Shown here one piece after another: positions 8,728 through 17,629 of a DNA stretch of 64,000 nucleotides (positions are counted from its first letter, which is position 1; the number at the start of each line of letters is the position of its first letter). The notes beneath the pieces are model-generated. The model ran no database searches. It was given only the letters and a program-made list of their open reading frames with translations, and was not told where the DNA came from. The translations under genes were made by a program, and so were the position numbers. This DNA comes from UBA5314 sp035560815 (GTDB taxonomy: Bacteria > Bacillota > Syntrophomonadia > Syntrophomonadales > Syntrophomonadaceae). Location of the stretch: contig DATMYR010000009.1 in the NCBI GenBank assembly GCA_035560815.1, forward strand, positions 1 through 64,000, written 5' to 3'.

Positions 8728-10668
8728 TTAGTTCATCTGCATTTCATCAGCAATAGAAGCTATCTCTTCTATAGAACTGGCCAGTTCATCGATTGCCTTG
8801 GACTGCTCCTGCCCTACCTGCGATGCTTCTTGAACCCCATTGTCAACCGTTCCCAAAGCAACGGCCAGTTCATTAAGCTGCTGGCCGTTAATTGCACCCG
8901 CCTCTTTAGCAGCCTCCAGTGCGGTATGGATCCCTGGGCCAATGCGGTTAATCTCCTCCATGGTTGCTGCTATTGCTAGAATCTTTTGGGTTGCAATGGG
9001 AATAAAGGCATCAGCTTCCCGAGCGGCTGTCTCCGACTGGTTAATTTCAGCCATTACCTTGCTCATTTGGTTCTGGATTTCGCGAACCAGATCCTTGATT
9101 TTATCTGCGTTTTCTGCTGATTCGTTGGCCAGGTTGCGTATGTCACCGGCCACGACGGAAAAGCCCCGGCCATGCTCACCAGCGGTAGCGGCTTCAACAA
9201 AACCGTTGACGGCCAGCATATTGGTCTGAATCGATACATTTTGAATGGTGTCAACTATCTTCTCTATACAGCGGACCTTATCCTGTAATTTTTCCAGCTC
9301 ATTATTGGTAGTTTCATAAGATGTGAGTTTCTCATTAATGCCCCCGATAACTGTTTTTGCGTTTTCTCGCGTAGCTTCTAGGAGTTCAGTAATCTCTACC
9401 CGTACTTTCCCAGAATCGTTAGCCCTTTCGTTTGTGTTTTTATGTGCATTAGCCGCAGCATCTTGTAATTCTTGAGCCTTTTTGTTTTCCTGGATGATTA
9501 CCTGGACCGCTTCATTCATCTGCATAATCCCACTGGCAATTTGGGTAGCAGAGCTGCTTAATTCTTCGATGTTGGCTGAAAGCTGTTCAGCTGTGGCCGC
9601 CACTTCTTCTGCAGATTTTTCAATATTGATGGATGTCTTTAAATCTTCAGCCATTTCGCCTAATTCCTGGCTGGCCGTATTGATTTCTGCCAGGGCTTTG
9701 GTCTGCTCAACCACTGCCTTCACGATTTCCCTGGTCCCTCCGGCGGCCTCTTCGATAGCAGAATCGATATTATTACTGCCGGCTAAAAGGTTATTAGCAA
9801 TTTCAGCTAAGTTCCTGGCTCCATTTATAACCGAAACGTTAGTCTCTCCATATTGACCGACCAAGTCCCCCACCTTCGAAATACCCTGTGCGCTTTCTTC
9901 CATTCCGGCAGCCATAATATTAAAGTCCTCAACCGTCATATTGATATCCTTTACTACTTCACTAACTCCGTTGCGGATGTCGTCCACCACCCCGCGGATG
10001 TCCCGGGCGGAGCGTTCCGATATCTCGGCCAGATTTCTAACTTCGTCGGCCACCACCGCAAAACCACGTCCGTGCTCTCCGGCCCGGGCCGCTTCTATAG
10101 CTGCATTCAATGCCAGAAGGTTGGTCTGGTCGGCAATCATCACTACCGCTTGCACAATATCGCCGATACGCTGAGATTGTACTTCCAGTTCGCCTATGCG
10201 TACGGAAGACTGCTGGTTTTTATCGGCCGCCACCTTAACCAGGCTGGTCATTTTCTCCATGGTCTGTATGGATTCCCTGGAGTCCTTGACGGCCTGTGTT
10301 CCTCCAACTAAAAGTTTATTAGCCTGTTTGTCAAGGTCCGCAGCCGCACCATTTAACTGGCCACTGGCCTCTCGCATTTTGTCTGCATTACGGGCCGCTT
10401 GTTCAGCTGCCACAGCCATTTCTTCCATCAGGCGAGAAAATTCCTGGGCTGCAGTAGTCGATTCCTCCATCCCGGCTACCAATTGTTCAGAACCTGAAGC
10501 AATTCTCTCCGCCATGGCCTGCTGCTTGGCCATAGTCCGCGCCCGGGCTTTTTCCTGAGCCATTCTTTTAGCCTGCTCTCTCTTAATTGCTATCTCTTGA
10601 TTTTCTTCTTTATTGACAATTCCTGTCTTATTGGAGTAATCAGCTGGCTTTTCCAACTTTTTGGCCAC
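8728..10668 (-). CDS. Soluble methyl-accepting chemotaxis protein with two signalling tips
   Basis: About 646 aa of heptad-rich helix with no membrane segment, periplasmic domain or HAMP domain, so it is a cytoplasmic receptor. Two chemoreceptor hairpin tips are present: QTNLLALNAAIEAARAGEHG near residue 183 and QTNMLAVNGFVEAATAGEHG near residue 484, each followed by GRGFAVVADEVRNLA-like sequence. The usual receptor has one. The second tip is more divergent (VNGFVEAAT). The frame opens with GTG at 10677, but that lies within the ribosome-binding sequence AGGGAGTG; GTG at 10668 has proper spacing and is preferred. The nearest downstream terminator is the hairpin at 8430-8458. No che genes are in the window. 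Confidence 0.85.
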   Translation of the reverse strand: MAKKLEKPADYSNKTGIVNKEENQEIAIKREQAKRMAQEKARARTMAKQQAMAERIASGSEQLVAGMEESTTAAQEFSRLMEEMAVAAEQAARNADKMREASGQLNGAAADLDKQANKLLVGGTQAVKDSRESIQTMEKMTSLVKVAADKNQQSSVRIGELEVQSQRIGDIVQAVVMIADQTNLLALNAAIEAARAGEHGRGFAVVADEVRNLAEISERSARDIRGVVDDIRNGVSEVVKDINMTVEDFNIMAAGMEESAQGISKVGDLVGQYGETNVSVINGARNLAEIANNLLAGSNNIDSAIEEAAGGTREIVKAVVEQTKALAEINTASQELGEMAEDLKTSINIEKSAEEVAATAEQLSANIEELSSSATQIASGIMQMNEAVQVIIQENKKAQELQDAAANAHKNTNERANDSGKVRVEITELLEATRENAKTVIGGINEKLTSYETTNNELEKLQDKVRCIEKIVDTIQNVSIQTNMLAVNGFVEAATAGEHGRGFSVVAGDIRNLANESAENADKIKDLVREIQNQMSKVMAEINQSETAAREADAFIPIATQKILAIAATMEEINRIGPGIHTALEAAKEAGAINGQQLNELAVALGTVDNGVQEASQVGQEQSKAIDELASSIEEIASIADEMQMN

Positions 10669-11003
10669 AATTATCACTCCCTTATTACATTATTAGTACC
10701 CGTTTGTCCTAGATGTTTCTCAAAACTAATGCATTTACAGTTAATGCCAGTAATCCGGACTTCCTCGAGAAGGTATAAATTACCATATATCATCTGTTTT
10801 ATGTGTTAATCATCACCATCCTAATATTAAATTTTCAGTGCATTTTTACTCAATCATCTTAAATGCATAATGTATGCCATTATTTAGAAGGCGAAGGAAA
10901 AAGCAAGAAAAGAGACGGGTTAACATGCATTTAGAGGAAAGCATTCATGGCTTGGCTACTTAACTAAATAAATTTGTCGAACGCTATACTAAGATGGTTT
11001 AAT

Positions 11004-11064
11004 TGGTATATCAAAATCGGAAAATGGGTATCAGAACCGGAAAATAAGTATCAAAACCGGAAAA
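11004..11064 (+). repeat. Three tandem ~20-bp repeats
   Basis: Three imperfect direct copies with a shared pattern GTATCAnAACCGGAAAAT and a period of about 20 bp. Short tandem repeats like this occur at ends of some insertion sequences (for example the IS21 type), but no transposase is present, so the origin is open. Confidence 0.6.
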
Positions 11065-11377
11065 TGGTCTAGACGAAATGTCAATAATTTTTCTTGCAGA
11101 AGGAAATATTACAAGAGCGAGATTATTCCATCCAATATTTGCCTTGCGGTGCAGCGCCGAGGTGTGAATGCTCAAGATTTTGGCAGTTTAAACCTTGTTG
11201 CCATTGGCGACCAGGCTTTGTTGCTCCTGCTTTAACATGGCTGCTTTGCCGGAGTAACATCGTGGCTATAAAAGATTAACCTAGCGGCTCTATCGAACTG
11301 AATATTTAGATCTACCTCAACTGCAGGAATATCACAGAAAGCAGGACCGGCAGACTACACAAAGGTTGCTCAATGGT

Positions 11378-11486
11378 AAGTCGAGTGACCTTTGTGAACA
11401 AGCAATAGCCGCCGAAATAACGATTCGGCAGCTATTGTTTGTAATATTGTGAATCTATATTTACCAAGTATTTCTCATTTGTTTTA
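11378..11486 (+). repeat. Degraded copy of the integration-arm repeat
   Basis: Shares a series of blocks with 16872-16976: AAGTCGAGT, ACAAGCAATA, GAAATA-CGAT, TTCTCATTTGTT. Its last 25 bases (TTACCAAGTATTTCTCATTT then GTTTT) also match 31180-31204. It lacks the hairpin and tRNA part and is probably the eroded end of an element related to the ones to the right. Confidence 0.5.
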
Positions 11487-11491
11487 AAAAA

Positions 11492-11511
11492 CATCGTACC
11501 AACGTACAATG
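11492..11511. repeat. 20-bp palindrome, copy A
   Basis: CATCGTACCAACGTACAATG, a near-perfect inverted repeat matching 13733-13752 with two substitutions. It lies about 140 bp past the stop of the secreted repeat protein. It could be a protein-binding site or part of a small repeat. Confidence 0.5.
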
Positions 11512-11653
11512 CCTAAAATAAAAATGATCGGATATTCGTATATCAACAGCCCATGCTTTTATCTTTTTCGGTCAGGCTTTAATTTTGTACTTAAATCCAG
11601 CAATTACGCTTTTGTAGAAGAGTCAAAACCCTCTTGAACCCTCCTTCGTACGG

Positions 11654-13429
11654 TCAAATATTATTGAAAAACTGTTCGAAATAGCTTGGAATGGCTGATA
11701 ATATTGGAAAACTCTCGCCTCCACCACCTTCACCAGATGGTGTTGTGCCTTCCTTTACAGCAACACTGCAGCCGCCGATTGCGTTTCCTGATATGGCGGT
11801 GACAATATAGTTCCCTGATTCGGCAGATGCAGTAACGGTTACGATGCCTGCATCGATGCTGACTCCGGTGTTGGGGTTAATGCTCCAGGTCACGGGTTCG
11901 CCGTTCATGGCGGCACCGTACTGATCCTTCACTACAGCAGTATAGGTTTCGTTTGCAGTCCCGCTGGACGGGATGGTAATGGCAGTCGAACCGCTCACTT
12001 CGATAGTGGTTGCCACGGAGGCTGCTTTGCCGAGATTGACCGGACAGCTGCCAGTGGCGCTGCCCGCCTTAGCGGTGATGGTGTACATCCCGACAGACGC
12101 GGAAGGGGTAACGGTTATGACTCCGCTGGCATCGATATTGACACCGGTAGACGGGGCGATACTCCATGTTACTTTCTCACCGGTCATAACACCGCTGTAC
12201 TGATCCTTGACCGTAGCCGTGCAGCTGCCTGTGGCGGTGCCGTTGCCAGGAATGGTAATAGAATCAGGTCCGCTCACCGTTATGGATGTCGCGACGGGTC
12301 CTGCATGCTTCATTACCGTTAATTTGTACCCTTTATTACCATCCTCATAGGCCACGTAAAGACTTCCGCCGCCGTCAATTCTCAAGTTGGTATAATACGC
12401 AGCAGCGGTAGATAATCCGGCACTCCCCACCGTCTCCCAATCAGTGCCGTTGAATTTCATTACTGTGGCCTTATTGCTATTGCCCCCGTCCTCATAGGCT
12501 ATGTAAGGAGTCCCGCTGCCGTCAAAGACCAGGGAGACGTAAGACGCAGTGCCGGCGGAGAACCCTGCGCTCCCCACCGTCTCCCAGCCGGAGCCGTTGA
12601 ACTTCTTTACAACCGCTTTAGCTTGAAGACCACCGTAGTTTTGGTCACAATAGGCCACATAAGGGGTGCCGCCGTATATCGCCAGGGATGTATATCCCGC
12701 GGTGCCTTCGGAGAACCCTGCCCCCCCCAGCGGAGACCAGTTGGAGCCGTTGAACTTCATCACTGTCGCTTTATAACTGTTGCCGTAATCCCTATAAGCT
12801 ACGTAGAGGTTGCCGCTGCCGTCAATGGCCAGGGAAGTATACATCTCAAGTCCGGCAGAAAACCCTGCGTTTCCTACCGTCTCCCAACTGGTGCCATTAA
12901 ACCTCATCACTGTTGCCTTTTTGCTATTGCCCCCATCTTGATAAGCTGCATAGGGGATGCCGCTTCCATCAATAGCCAAGGAGAGGTAATACGCCTTGTT
13001 GGCGGAGAACCCTGCGTTTCCTACAGTCTCCCAGCTGGTGCCATTAAACCTCATCACTGTTGCTTTATAGCTGTTGCCGACATCCCCATAGGCCACATAG
13101 GGTGTTCCGACGCCATCAAACGCAATGGAAATATCGTTGGCCAAACCAGCAGAGAAGCCGGCAGCTCCCACTATGGCCCAGCTGGATCCATTATATTTCA
13201 TCACAGTAGCTTTATTGCTTTTGCTTCCATCGGCAAAAGCAACGTAGGGGGTGCCGCTGTTATCCAGTGCCATGCAGGAATTAACCGACGCATTGGAAAA
13301 TCCAGCACTTCCCACCGCGGCCCACCCGCTGGTAGCAGCCGCAGCCGGTGCCGCCATAACTGCGGTCAGCACCATCATCAAGGTTAAAACCAGCACCCGA
13401 TTCAGCGCTTTTTCTAAATACAGCTTCAT
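11654..13429 (-). CDS. Secreted seven-repeat (probable beta-propeller) protein with two Ig-like domains
   Basis: 591 aa. Signal peptide at 1-32 (hydrophobic core VLVLTLMMVLTAVMA, then AAPAAAA). Residues about 35-375 hold seven repeats of about 48 aa built on W-(E)-x-V-G-x-A-GFS...SLAIDGSGTPYVAY-D-GNS-KATVM-FNG; seven such blades would close a beta-propeller. Two related Ig-like domains of about 90 aa follow (SITVSGPDSITIPGNGTA, TIEVSGSTAITIPSSGTA; each with VKDQY and VTWSI). A Gly-rich tail ends the chain; there is no LPXTG or S-layer motif. It lies downstream of the LAL regulator on the same strand but behind a terminator. Probable surface or matrix protein; ligand unknown. Confidence 0.8.
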   Translation of the reverse strand: MKLYLEKALNRVLVLTLMMVLTAVMAAPAAAATSGWAAVGSAGFSNASVNSCMALDNSGTPYVAFADGSKSNKATVMKYNGSSWAIVGAAGFSAGLANDISIAFDGVGTPYVAYGDVGNSYKATVMRFNGTSWETVGNAGFSANKAYYLSLAIDGSGIPYAAYQDGGNSKKATVMRFNGTSWETVGNAGFSAGLEMYTSLAIDGSGNLYVAYRDYGNSYKATVMKFNGSNWSPLGGAGFSEGTAGYTSLAIYGGTPYVAYCDQNYGGLQAKAVVKKFNGSGWETVGSAGFSAGTASYVSLVFDGSGTPYIAYEDGGNSNKATVMKFNGTDWETVGSAGLSTAAAYYTNLRIDGGGSLYVAYEDGNKGYKLTVMKHAGPVATSITVSGPDSITIPGNGTATGSCTATVKDQYSGVMTGEKVTWSIAPSTGVNIDASGVITVTPSASVGMYTITAKAGSATGSCPVNLGKAASVATTIEVSGSTAITIPSSGTANETYTAVVKDQYGAAMNGEPVTWSINPNTGVSIDAGIVTVTASAESGNYIVTAISGNAIGGCSVAVKEGTTPSGEGGGGESFPILSAIPSYFEQFFNNI

Positions 13430-13584
13430 CCTTTACCACTCCTTTTCTATCCGCGAACACCTCGGGACGTGTTTCCTTCTACTGCCCCTAATGACCAAGG
13501 TTGCTTATGTATATCAAATCAGGTTTCACCGCATTAGGCCTTTCGAAAAAACCCAATTAAATACCATCCCCCGAAAAACAAAAA

Positions 13585-13607
13585 TAACCGGCCATTTTGG
13601 TCGGTTA
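13585..13607 (-). terminator. Terminator after the LAL regulator
   Basis: Inverted repeat TAACCGaCC / GGcCGGTTA around AAAAT, followed on the minus strand by TTTTTGTTTTTC. It lies 180 bp past the LAL stop codon and before the secreted protein gene, separating the two transcripts. Confidence 0.75.
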
Positions 13608-13732
13608 CGCTACCAGCTTAAAGAATGAGAGACAAGCGTCCAAATAAATCCCTTCATCCATAGCTCCCAATGTCTTCCTTTTTGTTTGGTAAAATATCTC
13701 AAGTTTATTTTATTAAAAAACATAAGAAAAAA

Positions 13733-13752
13733 CATTGTACCAAGGTACAATG
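13733..13752. repeat. 20-bp palindrome, copy B
   Basis: CATTGTACCAAGGTACAATG, a near-perfect palindrome 35 bp past the LAL regulator stop. It matches copy A at 11492-11511, and both copies follow an A-rich run. A binding site for the adjacent LAL regulator is one possibility. Confidence 0.55.
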
Positions 13753-13787
13753 CCAGACCATCAAAATCAATTATTCATTTTAGCTAT

Positions 13788-16376
13788 TTATTCCAAAAGA
13801 GGAGTTTCACGAACCAGTTTGATGCACTGAGCCCGGTTTTTAACCCCTAACTTGCTGTAGATATTCCCTGTATGGGCTTTTACGGTTCTAATGGTTATAT
13901 TTAACTTGGAGCAGATCTCTTCGTTTGAATAGGCCGCCAACATCAATTTTAAAACTTCTGTTTCTTTGGCGGTCAATTTTCTTCTTGGAGATGCCGTTCC
14001 ACCATGCCTGGGAATTGATAGTCCGCACATATTATCCTGTACTTGCTTGTACAGTTCCCTGGCATAAGAAGTCAAATCTGCGTAGGAGTCCCCTCTTCTT
14101 CTGAAGATTCCAATGGCATCTTTTAATAAACCGCTTATCAGATCAAGCTCATCCACATAGCTTCTGATATACCCTTCTTTCATGCCTATGGAAAGTGATT
14201 TTTCTAAATAGTCGACGGCCCCGGCCAAATCATTCTTTTTATATAACAGTATGGCCAACAGGTTGAGAATTTCCACCTTACTATGCTGACGAGATTCGCC
14301 CCCGGCAAAGGACAGAAGTCTCAGTAGAAGCATTTCCGCATCATCATATTGGTCTCCGGCCATCAAAACCCTGGCAAAAACGATAAATTCAAATTCCATT
14401 ACTTTATTGATATCACTATATATATTGAGTTTATTCGTATTAAGCCATTTGGTAATAATTTGCATACTACCTGTATCCAAACATAAACGCATTGTAAAAG
14501 CTTGCAGCAGCATGTTCCAGTGAGCTTTATGGACAGTCTTAAGCCTGTTCTGACATTCCTCCAACGCCTGGAAAGCTCTCGGTAAATCTCCACTGGCTCT
14601 TTTGATACGGGCTATATTGACCATCGCAGGAACGATAACCCCGGCACAGTTGGCAGCCTGCGCCAGTTCCAGAGCCTGCACCAGATAGGGCTTGGCTTTA
14701 TCAAGCCTGTTTTTTTCATAATAGTATTCACCTGCTGCCAAAGCAAAGTAACCTGCATTTTTCGTGGTTGCCTTCCTGTAATTCTCCTCTATCATTTCAT
14801 ATAACTCATTATTCTTTTCAGTTAATTGAGTAGCCAATGCATTAACTGGACATCTGTAAAAGTAAATATCCGACCGGTTGGAATCATAAAACTCAATACC
14901 TTTGTCAAGCCGCCCCTTTGCTTCCAGGTTCTTAAGCACGGAAAACAACTCCTCTATTTTTCCTTCCATTAAGAGAAGATTGGTCCAGGTTAGGCCCACC
15001 AGAATTTCGCCTTGCCCTTTCGTCTCAGCATCGCTTATTGCTTGCATAAGATCGTTTGCTTTCGTTATCCATTGGCGTGACATTTCTAAATGGTTTTGCT
15101 CAGCATAAAACAATGAATAGAAAGCGGCAATTTTTACGCTTTTATCCCTATAGGTCGGCGGCAGCCGTTCGAGCCAGGACAAAGCCGTATCAAAAGCATT
15201 CATGGCGGCAAGACCGCCCAGTTGAGTTTCTATTAATTTCAAAGCAGCATCATACCACTGCCCATTTAAGTAATGGTTGATGGCATCGGTGATAAGACCA
15301 TGCTGCAAATACCATTGCGCAGCCTTACAATGCAAATCTGCCCGGATAATTGCCGCTGACTGCTCGAGAAGCTTGCTGTGAAAATCCTTAAACAGCTGGT
15401 GATATTTATAGCTACGGTTTTCTTCATCCAGGGATACAAGGAACTCATTTCTTTCACTTAATTCTTTAAGCATCCGACTGCCGTTATCATCTCCGGTTAC
15501 GGCATCGCACAGGTCTTCGTAAAGCGTATCTAGAATGGAGGTTTTTAGAGCGAACATCCTCTTTTCTACCGGCCAGTTGCCGATTACTTCCTCCGCCAGG
15601 TATTGTTCAATGTTGCTCCATGCCAGGTTAACGACTGCCTCCCGATTGTCCGTTGACTCTTCCATTGACATAGCAATGGCCACCAGGGCTGCCGCCCAGC
15701 CATCTGTAGTATTTTGAATGATTTTAATATCCTGGCTGTCAAGCGCGAAACCCCGTTTTTCATAAAACCATTCTATTTCTTCCTCCCGAAAGCGCAGGTC
15801 ATTGGCCACCAGCTTCTGTACCTGTGATTTAATACTATGTTTGGCCAGTCTGCCTCCTGGTGAAATCCTGCTTATAAATAAAAGATGCATCCTGGGAGGA
15901 AGGTAGTCGATTAAATAGGATAAGCCTTTCCAAATCAAAGGGTTGGATATAAGATGCACATCATCAATTACAAAAGTAAAATCGTATTCAATCATCATCA
16001 GCCAGTCAATAATAATATTTATCTGAATATGGGCATTGATCAATTCCTGCGATGAAAATACATATTCCGCTTCAAGGGCAATTCCAGGTGCTATTTTATC
16101 CAGGGCAGCACATAGATATCGCCAGAATCGTAAAGGGTTGTTATCGTTTTGATCAACCGACAGCCAGGCCGATTCCACCCCGGATTTCTGCAGCCATTCA
16201 AGAACGGCTGTAGTCTTGCCATATCCTGAAGGTGCCGTTACCAGAGTCAGTTTTCGTTTCAGGGGATTATCCAGTTTTTTATATAGGTGTTGGCGGGAAA
16301 TAATATGCTCATTGGCTCGAGGCCTGCTGTATTTTGTCTCGATTAATCTTTCATCTGATGGTCGCTCTAAAACCAT
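13788..16376 (-). CDS. LuxR-family LAL (MalT-like) ATP-dependent transcription activator
   Basis: About 862 aa. The N-terminal STAND ATPase has Walker A TAPSGYGKTT and Walker B FTFVIDDVHL; a central region of helical TPR-like repeats (about 380-780) follows, and a C-terminal LuxR helix-turn-helix (KLTAKETEVLKLMLAAYSNE ... KLNITIRTVKAHTGNIYSKL). This is the layout of large ATP-binding LuxR (MalT-type) activators, which bind an inducer through the TPR region. The frame extends to ATG 16415, but ATG 16376 is preceded by GGGGTGA at good spacing and is preferred. The downstream secreted repeat protein is a plausible but unproven target. The inducer is unknown. Confidence 0.85.
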   Translation of the reverse strand: MVLERPSDERLIETKYSRPRANEHIISRQHLYKKLDNPLKRKLTLVTAPSGYGKTTAVLEWLQKSGVESAWLSVDQNDNNPLRFWRYLCAALDKIAPGIALEAEYVFSSQELINAHIQINIIIDWLMMIEYDFTFVIDDVHLISNPLIWKGLSYLIDYLPPRMHLLFISRISPGGRLAKHSIKSQVQKLVANDLRFREEEIEWFYEKRGFALDSQDIKIIQNTTDGWAAALVAIAMSMEESTDNREAVVNLAWSNIEQYLAEEVIGNWPVEKRMFALKTSILDTLYEDLCDAVTGDDNGSRMLKELSERNEFLVSLDEENRSYKYHQLFKDFHSKLLEQSAAIIRADLHCKAAQWYLQHGLITDAINHYLNGQWYDAALKLIETQLGGLAAMNAFDTALSWLERLPPTYRDKSVKIAAFYSLFYAEQNHLEMSRQWITKANDLMQAISDAETKGQGEILVGLTWTNLLLMEGKIEELFSVLKNLEAKGRLDKGIEFYDSNRSDIYFYRCPVNALATQLTEKNNELYEMIEENYRKATTKNAGYFALAAGEYYYEKNRLDKAKPYLVQALELAQAANCAGVIVPAMVNIARIKRASGDLPRAFQALEECQNRLKTVHKAHWNMLLQAFTMRLCLDTGSMQIITKWLNTNKLNIYSDINKVMEFEFIVFARVLMAGDQYDDAEMLLLRLLSFAGGESRQHSKVEILNLLAILLYKKNDLAGAVDYLEKSLSIGMKEGYIRSYVDELDLISGLLKDAIGIFRRRGDSYADLTSYARELYKQVQDNMCGLSIPRHGGTASPRRKLTAKETEVLKLMLAAYSNEEICSKLNITIRTVKAHTGNIYSKLGVKNRAQCIKLVRETPLLE

Positions 16377-16415
16377 TGGTTCAATCACCCCGGCAAACAG
16401 GTTCTTGCCACGCAT

Positions 16416-16961
16416 AAAACTTATGTGTCGACAAAAGGCATTATAATAAAAATATTTTAAGAGCAGCTGTTATGATAATATAGACAAGGATTTGGTGGGT
16501 CCAGGCGGGAATATTCCCAAGGGATATCCCCAATGCCCACTTTTATAGACCATTCGACGTATAAACCTGATATCCTTTTGAGAACGGAGGAGACAGCGGG
16601 AACGGAACAGATTGTCCAGCAGAACGGACAGCAAGGAATTAATTTGGAATAAGGTATAAATAATGCCATCTTATTACCGCTACTTATAAGGCATTTTATT
16701 AAACTATAATAATGGTGGCAGAGCATGCCTGGCCAAATCCATAATATGGAAGAGGCACCTCTTCAAGCTGTTCAGGTCATAACCTGAAAAAGGTATTCTA
16801 ATTAAAGATGCCACCTTGTGGTCATTAATAATATTTCGCAAAGAATAATTGACGGTACCTTACTCGATGCTAAGTCGAGTCTTTGTACACAAGCAATAAG
16901 CACAGAAATACCGATATACAGCCATTTTTAATAATATCTCTTTCCCATAATTTACCGCCCA
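16416..16961. other. Gene-free stretch
   Basis: No supported coding frame. The right part (from about 16872) grades into the arm repeat that continues at 16962. The remainder shows nothing I can name. Confidence 0.35.
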
Positions 16962-17040
16962 CTTCTCATTTGTTCTGTAGTATTTATATTTGTTCCCGGC
17001 TATTTGTACCTATTTCGGCTACTCCGGGCTATAACAATTG
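16962..17040 (+). repeat. Integration-arm repeat P, copy at 17.0 kb
   Basis: Bases 16981-17040 match 31209-31268 at about 57 of 60 positions by eye, including CCCGGCTATTTGTACCTATT and CGGCTACTCCGGGCTATAAC. This lies directly left of the hairpin plus tRNA-Ser fragment, as at 31.2 kb beside the intact tRNA. Internal GGCTA/GGCTACTCC repeats resemble integrase arm-binding sites. Confidence 0.7.
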
Positions 17041-17056
17041 AAAAAAATATGAAAAT

Positions 17057-17087
17057 GGGGGTTTCGAGCAATATTACCGAAACCCCC
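17057..17087 (-). terminator. GGGGGTTTCG-family hairpin, copy 2
   Basis: GGGGGTTTCG / CGAAACCCCC around an 11-nt loop. Same hairpin as downstream of the intact tRNA-Ser(GGA) gene; here it sits between arm P and the tRNA-Ser fragment. Confidence 0.7.
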
Positions 17088-17100
17088 GTAGTTTCCTTAC

Positions 17101-17215
17101 TGGCGGAGAGAGGGGGATTCCATCGCTCCTGCGCCGTCACGGTGCTCGCGATACTAGGCCATCCATGGCCGTCGGAACCCTCGATGGAGCTTTTGACCCC
17201 CTACTCGATTTCCAG
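17101..17215 (-). pseudogene. tRNA-Ser(GGA) 3' fragment split by a 54-bp insertion
   Basis: 17101-17120 and 17175-17215 together reproduce the 61-nt 3' part of the intact tRNA at 31328-31388 with two substitutions. Between them, inside the T-loop region, 54 foreign bases (17121-17174, GC-rich, containing GGCCATCCATGGCC) are inserted. Similarity stops at the anticodon loop (CGATTTCCAG), so there is no 5' half and it cannot make a tRNA. Confidence 0.8.
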
Positions 17216-17363
17216 CTGTTTGTACCAACTCGCTACTGTTCTCCTCTAACCCCTTCTGTTGTCATCTATTATAGAATTCATGCTCTCTGTTGTTCCGATA
17301 TTTTGCAGCTATTCGTGGCTATTTGTAGATGGACTCATCTATTTCGGCTACTCCAAGGCTACT
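17216..17363 (+). repeat. Integration-arm repeat P', copy at 17.2 kb
   Basis: Aligns without gaps to 24652-24799, about 124 of 148 identical by eye. It begins exactly where the tRNA-Ser fragment stops, as in the other copy. Contains GGCTATTTGTA and CGGCTACTCC motifs shared with arm P. Confidence 0.75.
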
Positions 17364-17501
17364 ATATCGCAACTATCCTTCCAATATAAACGCTAAACTG
17401 AAAGTCAATTATAATGATAAAGGCTCGGCACAACACATAAAATTATTTTCTTCCGTGCCCTGCAAGCAAGAACTTCAGATGTAAGATATAGTTAACTTGT
17501 C

Positions 17502-17537
17502 GCCAAACCGGGGTCCATCGGTGGACGAAGGTTTGGC
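17502..17537. other. Two-tier hairpin of unknown role
   Basis: GCCAAACC / GGTTTGGC outer stem with an inner GTCCA TCGG TGGAC hairpin. It lies about 95 bp past the stop of the FIST-GGDEF-HD-GYP gene. No U-tract, so it is not a clear terminator; it might be a small RNA fold. Confidence 0.45.
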
Positions 17538-17629
17538 CGTCTGTACTTCTGAATGGATATTTGTTACCCTTTCAATGTGATATTTCGTATATCTTCAAAT
17601 GCTTTTTCTGCACATTCTGCCTGCCTAAA

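Larger units (their letters stand above)
10669..11653. other. Gene-free region with repeat remnants
   Basis: Almost 1 kb without a supported gene. It holds a short tandem repeat (11004-11064), a degraded copy of the arm sequence found beside the tRNA-Ser copies (about 11378-11486) and a palindrome (11492-11511). The stretch 11065-11280 has broken reading frames only and may be eroded mobile DNA, but I could not identify it. Confidence 0.5.

Noticed and set aside
11094..11279. Short plus-strand frame MQKEILQERDYS... in the gene desert
   Set aside because: Composition (many Cys, Trp) and lack of a ribosome-binding site suggest chance; at most a remnant.
17502..17537. c-di-GMP (GEMM) riboswitch next to c-di-GMP genes
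   Set aside because: It lacks the GEMM core sequence and lies after, not before, the gene.
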